From CAVRXQ01 sp963725215 (lineage in GTDB: Bacteria; Actinomycetota; Acidimicrobiia; Acidimicrobiales; Bog-793): 64,000 nt of DNA. Positions 17,267 through 26,333 of this stretch are shown here, one piece after another. The DNA lies in assembly GCA_963725215.1 (NCBI GenBank), contig CAVRXQ010000002.1, positions 434,001 through 498,000 on the forward strand, in the 5' to 3' direction. How positions within the stretch are numbered: the first letter of the stretch is position 1; every line of letters begins with the position of its first letter. Below the pieces are notes generated by a model, which saw nothing but the letters and a program-made list of their open reading frames with translations, had not been told where the DNA came from and searched no databases. Made by a program: the position numbers and the translations under genes.

Positions 17267-18325
17267 ATGACAGTGACCACTTTGACACGAAGCATCACAG
17301 GAGGCGTCGACACACACCTCGACGTGCACGTCGCGGCAGCACTCGACGATCGCGGCGCCCTTCTCGGCGTTGAGAGCTTTGCGACGAACCTCCGCGGCTA
17401 TCGCGAACTGCTCGCCTGGCTAGAGAGCTTTGGAGAAGTCGAGCTCGTCGGTGTCGAAGGCACCGGCTCTTATGGAGCGGGACTCACCCGACACCTGCAC
17501 GGCGCACAGGTCCGCGTCGTCGAGATCGACCGCCCCAACCGTCAGCGTCGCCGGCGCAGAGGAAAGTCCGACCCCGAAGACGCGGTCGCCGCTGCCCGCG
17601 CCGCAATGGCCGGCGAGGCGAATGGTGAAGCAAAGACGAGGGACGGAAACGTCGAGGCCATGCGGGTGATGCGGGTCGCTCGATCATCAGCGCGAAGGAC
17701 TCGCACCCAGGCGCTCAACCAGATGCGCAGCCTCATCTCGACCGCACCCGAGCCGATCCGCGAAGAGCTGCGCTACCTGAACGTCTATCGGCTCCTCGAG
17801 CGCTGCGTCGCTTATCGCCCCGCTGACAAACGCGATCTCGTCTCAGTCACCAAGCGCACGCTCAAGATGCTCGCCCAACGATCGGTCTCACTCGAAGAAG
17901 AGATCCGCGAGCTCGACGCGATGCTGAAGCCGCTCGTCCGCGAAACGGCACCGGAGCTCATCTCATGCACGGGGGTCGGAACAGACGTCGCTTCCGCCCT
18001 TCTCGTCGCCGCCGGCGACAACCCGGAACGGCTCCGCAACGAGGCAACGTTTGCTCATCTCTGTGGCGTGTCGCCGATCGACGCGAGTAGCGGCAAGCAC
18101 GAACGACACCGCCTCAACAGAAGCGGCGACCGCCACGCCAACTCGGCGCTGTGGCACATCGTCATCACCCGCATGGTTTGTGATCCGCGAACTCGCCACT
18201 ACATCGAGCGTCGCATGAAGGAGGGGCTCACGAAGAAGGAGGCCGTTCGCTGTCTCAAGCGCTACGTCGCCCGCGAGGTCTACGACCTACTACCTCGTCG
18301 GCATCTCGCTATTGACAGTCCATAG
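17267..18325 (+). CDS. IS110-family transposase
   Basis: A 352-residue DEDD-type transposase. The N-terminal RuvC-like domain starts GGVDTHLDVHVAAALDD (catalytic Asp), has Glu in VGVEGTGSYG and the Asp pair in KSDPEDAVAAA. The C-terminal Transposase_20 region has the conserved helix-hairpin ISCTGVGTDVASALL and the Ser-box HLCGVSPIDASSGKH. The open frame extends to 17216, but family homology begins near ATG 17267. It is a different subfamily from the IS110 gene at 27735. The gene appears intact. Confidence 0.93.
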   Translation: MTVTTLTRSITGGVDTHLDVHVAAALDDRGALLGVESFATNLRGYRELLAWLESFGEVELVGVEGTGSYGAGLTRHLHGAQVRVVEIDRPNRQRRRRRGKSDPEDAVAAARAAMAGEANGEAKTRDGNVEAMRVMRVARSSARRTRTQALNQMRSLISTAPEPIREELRYLNVYRLLERCVAYRPADKRDLVSVTKRTLKMLAQRSVSLEEEIRELDAMLKPLVRETAPELISCTGVGTDVASALLVAAGDNPERLRNEATFAHLCGVSPIDASSGKHERHRLNRSGDRHANSALWHIVITRMVCDPRTRHYIERRMKEGLTKKEAVRCLKRYVAREVYDLLPRRHLAIDSP

Positions 18326-18462
18326 GAGCATCGGTAGGTGTCACTTCTCGCGAACACGTCCGATGGTCGTTAGGGCACAGTCGAGGTGATGCCCCTGAGC
18401 GATCGGACATCTCTCGTCTAGGTTCACGCGGGTCGAGTCAACTCCGAACCGAGGAGGTCGCA

Positions 18463-18798
18463 TTGCGCTTTCTCATGATCATCTGCCGCGACGACGTTCC
18501 CGTGGAAGGACCGTCACGTGCGTTGGGCGACGACGTCGAACAGTGGGTGACGGCGATGGACGCGAGAGGCGTCCGCATCACGGGAGACCCGCTCGCGCCT
18601 GAGACCGAAGCGACGGTTGTGCGGGTGCGCGACGGCCAGCAGCAGGTGAGCAAAGGGGCCTTCCTGACGACCAACACCCCGCTCATCGGCTTCGACTTGC
18701 TCGAGTGCCGGGATGTGGACGAGGCGATCGAGGTCGCGTCGGCGCATCCACTCGCGCAGCGCTTCGTCCTCGAACTCCGCCCGATCGCGGCGGACTAG
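18463..18798 (+). CDS. YCII-related (DGPF) protein
   Basis: A 111-residue ferredoxin-like protein of the YCII/DGPF family (MRFLMIICRD at the start; PLIGFDLLECRDVDEAIEVASAHP near the end). The TTG start at 18463 is chosen because GAGGAGG lies six bases upstream. Members are often linked to sigma-70 factors or DinB proteins; here a DinB-like gene follows after 17 bases, so they are probably co-transcribed. Enzymatic role unknown. Confidence 0.85.
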   Translation: MRFLMIICRDDVPVEGPSRALGDDVEQWVTAMDARGVRITGDPLAPETEATVVRVRDGQQQVSKGAFLTTNTPLIGFDLLECRDVDEAIEVASAHPLAQRFVLELRPIAAD

Positions 18799-18815
18799 TG
18801 CACGAAGGAGTGGCG

Positions 18816-19322
18816 ATGGCAGAGCCGGCGAGCGAGGAGGAGAAGGCGAACCTGCTCGGCGCACTCGACAACCAGCGCCAACACGTGATGGGCATCCTTG
18901 AGGGGCTATCAGAAGAGGACCTCCACCGAAGCGCCCTTCCGTCAGGGTGGACGTGTCTCGGGCTCGTCCAACACCTGGCCCTCGATGATGAGCGCTTCTG
19001 GTTCTGGCGCGTCGTCTGTGGTCAATCGGAGACCGGGGACACCGAAATAGACGACGCCTGGTCGGTCGGGCCGGACGTGCCAGCCGACGCCATCTTCGAC
19101 CTCTACCGGCGAGAGATCGAACGAGCGAATGCCGTAATCAGGGACACGCCCCTTGATGAGGCGCCGAAGTGGTGGCCCGAGGATCTCTTTGGGAGCTGGA
19201 GGCTCGACAACCTCCGACAAATCATGCTGCACGTAATCACGGAGACCGCTTGCCATTCCGGACACCTCGACGCGGCGAGGGAGCTGATTGACGGCCGGAC
19301 CTGGCTGGTGCTCACGAGTTAG
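18816..19322 (+). CDS. DinB-family protein (DUF664-like)
   Basis: A 168-residue four-helix protein of the DinB/DUF664 type. The putative metal-binding His residues are in LGLVQHLALDDERFW and in LHVITETACHSGHLDAARE. The Trp-rich middle (WWPEDLFGSWRLDNL) is common in the group. ATG 18816 follows GAAGGAG. It is coupled to the YCII gene. The function may be thiol-dependent transfer; the substrate cannot be deduced. Confidence 0.83.
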   Translation: MAEPASEEEKANLLGALDNQRQHVMGILEGLSEEDLHRSALPSGWTCLGLVQHLALDDERFWFWRVVCGQSETGDTEIDDAWSVGPDVPADAIFDLYRREIERANAVIRDTPLDEAPKWWPEDLFGSWRLDNLRQIMLHVITETACHSGHLDAARELIDGRTWLVLTS

Positions 19323-19475
19323 CGATCGCTGCCCACCAGTCGGCATTGTCACTGGTCAGGGTCAGTCGCGAAAACCTGTCTCGACGCTCATTAGAGGACG
19401 CGCTGCGACTTTAAGTGTCGTCACTTCACAATTTGTTGTCCGTCCGGACTTCGCGACGAAGGCAGACTCCTTTTT

Positions 19476-20045
19476 TTACCCTCCAGGAGCGAACGACTTG
19501 CAGGCCTTCATCGCCGATTGGACCTGCGGAGAGTTCGGGTTCCCCGGCAAGCGCATGCCGACGCCGCCTTTGCTCTCGACCGGGTCCGGTGTGTTGGGGA
19601 GGCCGTGAGTGCGCAGGCACCGCACGTACTTCAACAGCTGGGTGAGCGCGTACTGCAGCCCCGCGGCGGTCGGCTTCCCGCCGTTCGGGAGGAGGTGCGT
19701 ACACGCCTTGTCGGCCGAGTTGTACTGGGCGGAGCGGACGTCGACGCGCTGACCGTTGAGAAGACCGCGGTCGTAGAGGAAGCTGCCGTCGCTCGTCGGG
19801 TCGGGCATGTTCGGCACGCCGTGGGTCCGCATGCACTGGGCGTACTTGACGGCGTCCAAGTAGTTGACTTCCTTGTTCCCGCCCGAGGCTCCGGCGGGTG
19901 GGGAGGTCGTCGTCGTGGTCGACGACCCGAGGCTCGCTACGCCCGGTCCGGAAGCGCCCCCGCAGGCGGCGAAGAGCGCCGCCACGGCAACAAGCGCGAG
20001 CCCGACCGAAGCGGCACGCAGCTTCCTTGTGTGAGCGGCTGGCAT
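19476..20045 (-). CDS. Secreted lipoprotein with two CMRTHGVPNxPDP repeats
   Basis: A 189-residue paralogue of the lipoprotein at 11241-11849. The signal ends in the lipobox LFAAC (VGLALVAVAALFAAC), followed by a GSSTTTTTSPP linker and two modules: CMRTHGVPNMPDP...CTHLLPNGG and CLRTHGLPNTPDP...CKSFAPGG. Each has a conserved Cys pair. The start at 20045 is supported by AGGA/GAGGG upstream; ATG 20075 is an alternative. The function is unknown; it is probably an extracytoplasmic binding or structural protein. Confidence 0.78.
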   Translation of the reverse strand: MPAAHTRKLRAASVGLALVAVAALFAACGGASGPGVASLGSSTTTTTSPPAGASGGNKEVNYLDAVKYAQCMRTHGVPNMPDPTSDGSFLYDRGLLNGQRVDVRSAQYNSADKACTHLLPNGGKPTAAGLQYALTQLLKYVRCLRTHGLPNTPDPVESKGGVGMRLPGNPNSPQVQSAMKACKSFAPGG

Positions 20046-20177
20046 CACCCTCGATCCTGGAAGCCCTCGCTTCATCGTCGCGTATTGACCTTGTACGCCG
20101 TAGGCGGTTGCGCCACGGTTACGAGGACGCCCACCCGCTGGCGATCGGTGACACCTCGGCGCGGCGGATTCAACTGG

Positions 20178-20345
20178 ATGGTGATGATCTCCGAGCGTCC
20201 GGCCGAGCTCGAAGATCGGGCCGTCCGAGGGCATTGGGAAGGCGACCTCATTCTCGGGAAGAACGGCCGCTCCACGGTCGGCACGCTCGTCGAGCACTCG
20301 ACGCGCTATGTGATCTTGTTGCACCTGCCCGATGGCAGGGAGGCG
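20178..20345 (+). pseudogene. IS30-family transposase fragment
   Basis: About 56 residues (MVMISERPAELEDRAV, GHWEGDLILGKNGRSTVG, TLVEHSTRYVILLHLPDGRE) match the first part of the IS30 DDE core and align with MVMISERPPEVADRAV in the complete element at 48.3-49.5 kb. It includes the first catalytic Asp only. Both sides are replaced by unrelated sequence, so this is a relic of an older IS30 copy beside the lipoprotein gene. Confidence 0.83.
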
Positions 20346-20478
20346 GACTTGAGGGATACGCGAACGTCGCTGTCACCTGCGAACTCACTTGGATGTATCC
20401 GACAGACCCGGTCACGAAGCCGAACATTCACCCGAATCTTGCTGGCTATTCAACGATCGGTCCGAATTGACTTAGAGC

Positions 20479-20904
20479 ATGGAACCGCTCGAGTGGGTGC
20501 GTGACCAAGGAATCGTGTTGCAGTCGGCGCGAGGCCCGGTCCCGAACCTTGCCGAGTTCATCGCTGGTGAACCGATCCGTGGCAGTTGGTGGGGGCACAG
20601 GGCCGGTTATGAGATCTTCAGGATCATCAATGAGGTCCGCAGTTCTCCGGACGTGGTAGCGACGCGTCTCATCAACGGCAAGGTCACTCTCATTCATCGT
20701 CGGCTCTGGCCGGCCGTCGTCCGACTCGCCGATCGTTTCCCGCCAGACCGGCTCGCTGCGGTTGATGAGGAGCACACCTCGACGGGCGCTCACCGAACGA
20801 TAAAAACCCCGTTTCTGAGTTGGGTCCCGGCCGAGGACGTAAGAAAGGCGGCCGGGCTCAACCTCGAGGAAGCGCTCGAGATGCTCCCTGCGTGTCTGCG
20901 CTAG
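20479..20904 (+). CDS. Conserved hypothetical protein
   Basis: A 141-residue soluble protein. It opens MEPLEWVRDQGIVLQSARGP, with PNLAEFIAGEPIRGSWWGH, an IFRIINEVRSSPDVVATRL segment and LIHRRLWPAVVRLADRFPPD. I recognise this as a family conserved across several phyla without an assigned function. The start ATG has no strong Shine-Dalgarno. There are no obvious partners: an IS30 relic lies upstream and the GntR operon downstream. Confidence 0.65.
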   Translation: MEPLEWVRDQGIVLQSARGPVPNLAEFIAGEPIRGSWWGHRAGYEIFRIINEVRSSPDVVATRLINGKVTLIHRRLWPAVVRLADRFPPDRLAAVDEEHTSTGAHRTIKTPFLSWVPAEDVRKAAGLNLEEALEMLPACLR

Positions 20905-21160
20905 ATCAGTTGGGTTCTCGGCATCATTTCTCGATCGACAGGGCGAGTCGAACAAATGTCCCAAAACGCGCTCCACTGAATCTCACGCACAGCATCCGAG
21001 ACCGTCGGCACTGGGAGCCGCTAACTCGTCGTCCAAATTCGCCTTGGTTTAACAGGTGAGAGCCGAGCCCTCGTCGGTCCCCGGGCCAGCTCGCGATGCG
21101 CCAAACGGACTTAAACCGTCTTTCCCGTTGGACCAGATCCGTGGAACTTGCTCCCGTCAT

Positions 21161-21191
21161 CGCATTCGGCCGCTGGATGTGACCGAATGCG
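21161..21191. repeat. 9-bp perfect inverted repeat
   Basis: CGCATTCGG and CCGAATGCG are separated by 13 bases in the 397-bp gap upstream of the GntR gene. No T-run follows. It could be a regulator site or the scar of a mobile element; nothing else is recognisable in 20905-21240. Confidence 0.4.
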
Positions 21192-21242
21192 CAGAAGTCC
21201 GAGCCGTTTGATCCACTTTCTGAGTTCGACGGCGGGACCTCC

Positions 21243-21286
21243 TTTACAGCGTCGCCGCAGCTCTCTATAGTTCACTAGATATCTAG
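21243..21286 (+). promoter_or_regulatory. Promoter and palindromic operator of the GntR-ABC operon
   Basis: A -35 box TTTACA (21243-21248) and a -10 box TATAGT (21266-21271) are separated by 17 bases. The perfect palindrome CTAGATATCTAG (21275-21286) follows at the expected transcription start, 15 bases before the start codon. YtrA-type regulators repress their own operon, so this is probably the autoregulatory operator. Confidence 0.65.
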
Positions 21287-21301
21287 GGGAACAGGGGAGC
21301 C

Positions 21302-21691
21302 ATGATCGAGTTCTACCTGGACGCGAAGTCGGGCATCGCCCCCTACCTCCAGCTCGTCCACCAGGTGCGCCGGGCCCTCAAGCTCGGCGCGCTGCGCGAG
21401 GGTGACCAGCTGCCGACGGTCCGCGAGGTCGTGACCCGCATAGCGATCAACCCGAACACCGTGTCCAAGGCGTACCGTGAGCTGGAGCACGAGGGGCTGA
21501 TCGTCGCTCGTGCCGGGGTCGGCACCTTCGTGACTGCCAGCACCAGCGAGGATGTCCTCGCGACGCTCGGGCCGATCCGCCACGACCTCGAGCAATGGCT
21601 CGTGCGGGCCCGAGCCACGGGCCTCGACGACGATTCCATCGAAGCGCTATTCCGAGCGGCCTTTCGGAACTCCGCCCCCGTAGCGTCGTGA
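21302..21691 (+). CDS. GntR-family (YtrA subfamily) transcriptional regulator
   Basis: A 129-residue repressor. The winged-helix DNA-binding domain covers about residues 14-80 (YLQLVHQVRRALKLG; LPTVREVVTRIAINPNTVSKAYRELEH is the recognition region), followed by a short helical dimerisation tail as in YtrA regulators. GGGGAGCC precedes the ATG. The stop codon overlaps the GTG start of the ABC ATPase (GTGA), so the regulator heads a three-gene exporter operon. The inducer is unknown; relatives respond to cell-envelope-active peptides. Confidence 0.92.
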   Translation: MIEFYLDAKSGIAPYLQLVHQVRRALKLGALREGDQLPTVREVVTRIAINPNTVSKAYRELEHEGLIVARAGVGTFVTASTSEDVLATLGPIRHDLEQWLVRARATGLDDDSIEALFRAAFRNSAPVAS

Positions 21692-22584
21692 GTGCCGCAG
21701 CGCTCGAGACCGTGGGTCTCGGCAAGCGCTACCTGCGTCGCTGGGCGCTCGAGGACTGCACGTTCCGCATCCCCCGGGGCCACGTCGTCGGTCTGGTCGG
21801 CCCGAACGGCGCTGGCAAGTCCACGCTGCTCAACCTCGCCGCCGGGCTGCTCGCGCCGAGCGCCGGCTCGATCGTGGTGCTCGGAGAGCAGCCGGCGCGC
21901 GACGCTGCCCAGCTCGGCCGCGTCGGCTTCGTTCCCCAGGACGCGTCCCTCTACGCGTGGCTCAGCGTCGAGGACCACCTGCGCCTCGGCGCGCACTGCA
22001 ATCCCCGATGGGACGCGGAGGCCGCGCACGCACGCCTCGCCGAGCTCGGACTCAGTCCGCGCCAGCGCGCGGGGAAACTCTCAGGCGGCCAGCGCGCCCA
22101 GCTGTCACTCACGATCGCACTCGCCAAGCGCCCCGAGCTGCTCCTGCTCGACGAGCCCGTGTCCAGCCTCGACCCACTGGCACGCCGCGAGTTCCTCGGG
22201 CTGCTGATGTCAACGGTTTCGGGCCAGGACGTAAGCATCGTGCTCTCGTCGCACCTAGTGAGCGACATCGAGCGCGTGTGCGACTTCCTCATCGTGCTCG
22301 TGGACTCCCGCGTCCGGGTGGCCGGGGAGATCGACGAGCTGCTGGCCGACCACCACCGGCTCGTCGGCACACGCTCGGCCGACGACGTCGCGCCGGTGAA
22401 CCAGACGGTGATCGCGTCCTCGGTCACCGACCGCCAGCGACTGCTCGTGGTTCGAAGCGACGGCCCGGTCGTCGAGCCCGGCTGGGTCATCGAGTCGATC
22501 AACCTTGAGGATCTGGTCCTCGCCTACATGGGTCAGGGCAAGGTCCGCCAGGACCCAAACGTGACGGCCCAGGTGGCGCCGTGA
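21688..22584 (+). CDS. ABC transporter ATP-binding protein
   Basis: A 298-residue ATPase. Walker A is GPNGAGKST (residues 38-46), the Q-loop VPQD, the signature LSGGQRAQ, Walker B LLLLDEPVSSLD and the H-loop LSSHL. The C-terminal 80 residues form the extension often seen in YtrB/BcrA-type exporters. It starts at GTG 21688, overlapping the regulator by 4 bases, and ends overlapping the permease by 4 bases, so the three genes are translationally coupled. Confidence 0.93.
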   Translation: MSAAALETVGLGKRYLRRWALEDCTFRIPRGHVVGLVGPNGAGKSTLLNLAAGLLAPSAGSIVVLGEQPARDAAQLGRVGFVPQDASLYAWLSVEDHLRLGAHCNPRWDAEAAHARLAELGLSPRQRAGKLSGGQRAQLSLTIALAKRPELLLLDEPVSSLDPLARREFLGLLMSTVSGQDVSIVLSSHLVSDIERVCDFLIVLVDSRVRVAGEIDELLADHHRLVGTRSADDVAPVNQTVIASSVTDRQRLLVVRSDGPVVEPGWVIESINLEDLVLAYMGQGKVRQDPNVTAQVAP

Positions 22585-23654
22585 CGTGGCTCGCCTGGCG
22601 CCAGCTGCGCGCCCCGGCAGCCGTCGGAGCGCTCGGGGTCTTCGGGGTCCTCGTCGCGCTCGCCGTCACCGGACCACACCTCCTCCACGTCTACGACACC
22701 GTGGTCGTCCCCTGCGCCGCGCACGGTGACTGCTTCTCGGTCACTTCCCACTTCCAAGGACTCGACTCCCAGCTGAAGCACATGAGCTCGAGCGTGATGC
22801 TCGTCGCACCAGTCCTCCTTGGGATCTTCCTGGGCGCGCCGCTGGTTGCCCGGGAGCTCGAAGCGGGGACCTACCGGCTCGCCTGGACCCAGAGCGTGAC
22901 GAGGATGCGTTGGATCGCGACGCGGCTGACGTTGGTCACGCTCGCGACTTCGGTGCTGATGGCGTTGCTCAGCACTGCGGTGACGTGGTGGCAGCGCCCG
23001 CTCGACCTGGTCAACAACGCCCTATGGCGCAACTTCGACCAGCGCGACGTGGTGCCGGTCGCCTTCGCCGTGTTCGCCGTCGCGCTCGGCGCGCTCTTCG
23101 GGGCGCTCGCGCGCCGGACGCTCGTTGCGATGGCGTCAACGATCGCGGTCTACGCCGGCGCGCGCTACTTGGTGGCGCAGTACATCCGGCCGAACCTCTT
23201 CGCGCCACTGAGGGCGAACTTGCCCTTCCGCTTCCGGGTGACCGCCACCGGCACCGAGTCCACCATCGGACCGCCGCAACCGAGCGACTGGCCGGTCTCG
23301 AATCAGATCGTGACTGGCACGGGGAAGGTTGTAGGTGAGAACGGGGAGATCGGTCCGAATGGCAACTTGGGTGGCTTCAATGTGAAGGGCAATGGGACGG
23401 CGGTGTTCACCGGCGTCGGCCGGTGCCCGAACCGGATCCCCGTGTCCCTCGGCGTGCCTCACTCGCACTCCACTCCGGCGACGCTGGCCGCTCTCCAGCG
23501 CTGCATCGACAGCTTCCACCTGCGCGAAGTGGTCACCTACCAGCCGGCCAGCCGCTACTGGCCGCTGCAGTGGGCCGAGGCGGCGATCTTCGTTGCCCTC
23601 GCAGTTGCCCTCGCAGTCGGCTGCGTCTGGTGGGTGCGCCGGCGCCTGCCGTAG
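22581..23654 (+). CDS. ABC transporter permease
   Basis: A 357-residue membrane protein with about six hydrophobic segments (near residues 10-30, 70-90, 112-135, 155-185, 335-353) and a large extracytoplasmic loop of about 130 residues with Cys and Gly/Asn-rich parts (VVGENGEIGPNGNLGG). This is the partner of the upstream ATPase. The architecture resembles permeases of actinobacterial YtrA-regulated exporters of unknown substrate. It starts at GTG 22581 in a GTGA overlap. Confidence 0.88.
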   Translation: MTWLAWRQLRAPAAVGALGVFGVLVALAVTGPHLLHVYDTVVVPCAAHGDCFSVTSHFQGLDSQLKHMSSSVMLVAPVLLGIFLGAPLVARELEAGTYRLAWTQSVTRMRWIATRLTLVTLATSVLMALLSTAVTWWQRPLDLVNNALWRNFDQRDVVPVAFAVFAVALGALFGALARRTLVAMASTIAVYAGARYLVAQYIRPNLFAPLRANLPFRFRVTATGTESTIGPPQPSDWPVSNQIVTGTGKVVGENGEIGPNGNLGGFNVKGNGTAVFTGVGRCPNRIPVSLGVPHSHSTPATLAALQRCIDSFHLREVVTYQPASRYWPLQWAEAAIFVALAVALAVGCVWWVRRRLP

Positions 23655-23977
23655 CGGCAGTCGAACCTTCAGTAGTGGCTCGCGCCTTCGTGCGCTCGAC
23701 GACGACACCTCCCTGGCGCGATCCGTCTGACTTGAAGCGGCGACATGCGTCCCGGAACGCCGGATAAGCGCGTCGCAATCTGGCACTTCGGGGACGCTGA
23801 TCGAATTGTTGTTGCCCGTGGAGTGGTACTCGGCGGGAGATCGGACTAGCCCAGATCGCTGCCGGGTACGTGTGGCACGGTCCTGCGCTTCGGTGTGTCC
23901 TCTGCCCACTAGGCGAGCGGTCGACGCGGAGTCGCGTCGGCCAATCGGCTCTCGCCCGTTGGCCCCGCCGATGACCA
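23655..23977. other. 323-bp convergent gap
   Basis: This lies between the permease and the oppositely oriented oxidoreductase. I see no gene, RNA or strong terminator in it. Confidence 0.35.
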
Positions 23978-24955
23978 TTAGACCGTGACGACGATCTTGC
24001 CGCCAGGGTGACCTAGTGCCAGGTACCGGATGGCCTCGGGCGCTTCACGAAGCGGGAAGGTCCGATCGATGACGGGAGTCACCTTCCCTTCCTCGATCAG
24101 CGTCGTCAGGTACTCGAGGTCTTCGGTGCGCTCCTTCGCGACCACGGCTCGCAGTCGTTGGTCCGAGAACATCGACCGAACGGGCGCCCGCAGGATCTGG
24201 CGGTCGAAGCCACCGAGCCACCGGCCGCCTCCTTCGCCGCCAACGATCACCAGGGTGCCGTGCGGCGTGAGGGCTCGGCCAAGCGAGGACAAGGGGCGCC
24301 GACCTGCGGTATCGAGGATGAGGTCAAACTGCGGTCCGCGGGCGTCGACCCCCTCGCGGGTGTAGTCGATCACGTCGTCGGCGCCGATGGACCGGACGAG
24401 GTCCGTCTTCGCGGTGCTACACATCCCCGTCACACGGGCGCCGAACGCGTGGGCCAGTTGGACGGCGAAGGAGCCGACGCCGCCTGCCGCGCCGATGACC
24501 AGGACATCCTGGCCCGACTGCACGCGTCCAACGTCACGCAGGCCCTGCAGCGCGGTCATGCCCGAGATGGGGACCGCCGCAGCCTTCTCGAAGGTCAGAT
24601 TGGCGGGCTTGCGGGCAAGGTCTTTGTCCCGCGAACGCGTGTACTCAGCGAACGAGCCGGCCATGGTCACGCCGTAGACCTCGTCGCTCGGACGGAATCG
24701 GGTCACGCGCCGGCCCACCGCGTCGACGACACCTGAGAGGTCACGGCCTTTCACCCGAACCTTCGGGCGGCGCACACCCATCCCCATGAGGCGTACGAGG
24801 TAGGGACGACCGGTCATGAGATGCCAAACGCCGGGATCGACACCGGCCGCCAACACCTTCACGAGGACCTCGTCGTCACCAATCACCGGCATTTCGATTT
24901 CCGTGAACCGCAAGGTGTCGGGGGATCCGTAGATGTCCTGCACAACCGCCTTCAT
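23978..24955 (-). CDS. Zinc-less medium-chain dehydrogenase/reductase (quinone oxidoreductase type)
   Basis: A 325-residue NAD(P)H-dependent oxidoreductase. The GroES-like N-terminal domain has VKVLAAGVDPGVWHLMTG and the Rossmann domain has VIGAAGGVGSFAVQLAHAFGA. The catalytic zinc ligands of alcohol dehydrogenases are absent, placing it in the quinone oxidoreductase/zinc-less group. GGGAGGA lies five bases before the ATG at 24955. The gene is monocistronic. The substrate is probably an alpha,beta-unsaturated carbonyl compound or quinone, by family only. Confidence 0.88.
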   Translation of the reverse strand: MKAVVQDIYGSPDTLRFTEIEMPVIGDDEVLVKVLAAGVDPGVWHLMTGRPYLVRLMGMGVRRPKVRVKGRDLSGVVDAVGRRVTRFRPSDEVYGVTMAGSFAEYTRSRDKDLARKPANLTFEKAAAVPISGMTALQGLRDVGRVQSGQDVLVIGAAGGVGSFAVQLAHAFGARVTGMCSTAKTDLVRSIGADDVIDYTREGVDARGPQFDLILDTAGRRPLSSLGRALTPHGTLVIVGGEGGGRWLGGFDRQILRAPVRSMFSDQRLRAVVAKERTEDLEYLTTLIEEGKVTPVIDRTFPLREAPEAIRYLALGHPGGKIVVTV

Positions 24956-25985
24956 CTAGATCCTCCCTCGGCACCTCCTCTCGGATTCTCCCCCACGCCG
25001 GAATGCGGCGTCGGAGGTCCCGGGTGCTGGCGCTGCTTCGCCATCTCATTCCTAGCCTCTTGATGTCCCTAAATGTGAGGAAAGGAGAGTTGCGCGCGTC
25101 TGCCCCACAACGCCGGCTCAGCGGCCATCTATTCAGTCTCGACCTCGAGAAACGAACGCGAGGGGGGGTGTCGGAGGGGGTGTGCAACTGACAGTGATCG
25201 ATTACTTCGAGGTCAGTGTCTTTTGCCGTAGCCGTTCGTAAGGAGTCTGCCCGCCGAGGCCGCCGTGCGGGCGATCGTAGTTATAGAAGTTCTCCCACTC
25301 CTGCAGCCGCTCGTTGAAGAGCTCGGTCGTGTCGATGACCACGCCCTCGAGCCGGCGATAGAACTCTTCGCCGTCGATGCGGTGGGATCTCTCTACTTTT
25401 CCGTTGAGGCGCGGCGTGCGCGGACGGATGTAGACGTGGCGGATGCCGCGGTCGAGGAGGTGCCAGTGGAACTGCACTTGGAACTCGGATCCATTGTCCG
25501 TTTGGATCGACTCGACGTGGAAGGGGAGCTTCTCCAAGACGTAGTCGATGAACTGGATCGCGGTCTTCTTGTTGAGCCGGTTGTAGATGCGAAGCACCCG
25601 GAGTCTGGTGCAGTCGTCGATGGCGGTGAACTGGTAGTAGCGGCGCTTCTTGCCCCCGATCGGGGCGATGAATTTCACGTCGACCTGGATCTGATGACCG
25701 GGCTGGGGCTTCTCATAGCGCTTCCAGCGCTCGGCGTGACGCTTGTAACGCTGTGAGCTCGGCAGGCGGTTCATGTCGAGGCGCTTCAAGATCCGCCAGA
25801 CACCGGAGTTCGAGATCTCGATCTCGTGATAGCGCTTCAGGTACATCGAGATCTTCAACGGGCCGAAGTGATAGTTCTGGCGCAGGTAGATGATCTTCCC
25901 GACGATTTCGACCTTGGTCGCCCGGGGACTATTGAGCGGTGCCGCGCACCCGGTTTCGTTGGACACCGAATAGAGGAGGGCCAAG

Positions 25986-26333
25986 ATGGCACTCGTGACG
26001 GTGAACAACGATGAGACCGAGGACTTCAGAACCAAGCCGAGATGGTCGGCGAGCCGGAAGTTAGACGTCGTGATGCGGTTGCTCCGTGGGGAGCGGCTCG
26101 ATGAGCTTTCCCGTGAGCTCCAAGTCGAAGCACACCGGATCGCCGCCTGGCGTGACGAGTTCATGGAAGCCGGCAAGGAAGGCTTGAAAGGTCACCGCCC
26201 CCAGACAGAAGACGAACGGCGTCTCAGGGACGCCGAGCGAAAGATCGGCGAGCTCACCTTGGAGAACGAGATCTGGAAAAAGGTGGCAGAAAAAAGGGGG
26301 CTCCAGATGCCGCCGCAGAAGCGGCCGCGATGA
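25986..26333 (+). CDS. IS3-family transposase orfA (HTH)
   Basis: A 115-residue protein with a helix-turn-helix (RKLDVVMRLLRGERLDELSRELQVEAHRIAAWRDEF) and a C-terminal coiled coil (ERRLRDAERKIGELTLENEIW) typical of orfA. It starts at ATG 25986. The stop overlaps the orfB ATG by 4 bases (ATGA at 26330-26333), so the two are coupled or made as a fusion by frameshifting. Confidence 0.9.
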   Translation: MALVTVNNDETEDFRTKPRWSASRKLDVVMRLLRGERLDELSRELQVEAHRIAAWRDEFMEAGKEGLKGHRPQTEDERRLRDAERKIGELTLENEIWKKVAEKRGLQMPPQKRPR

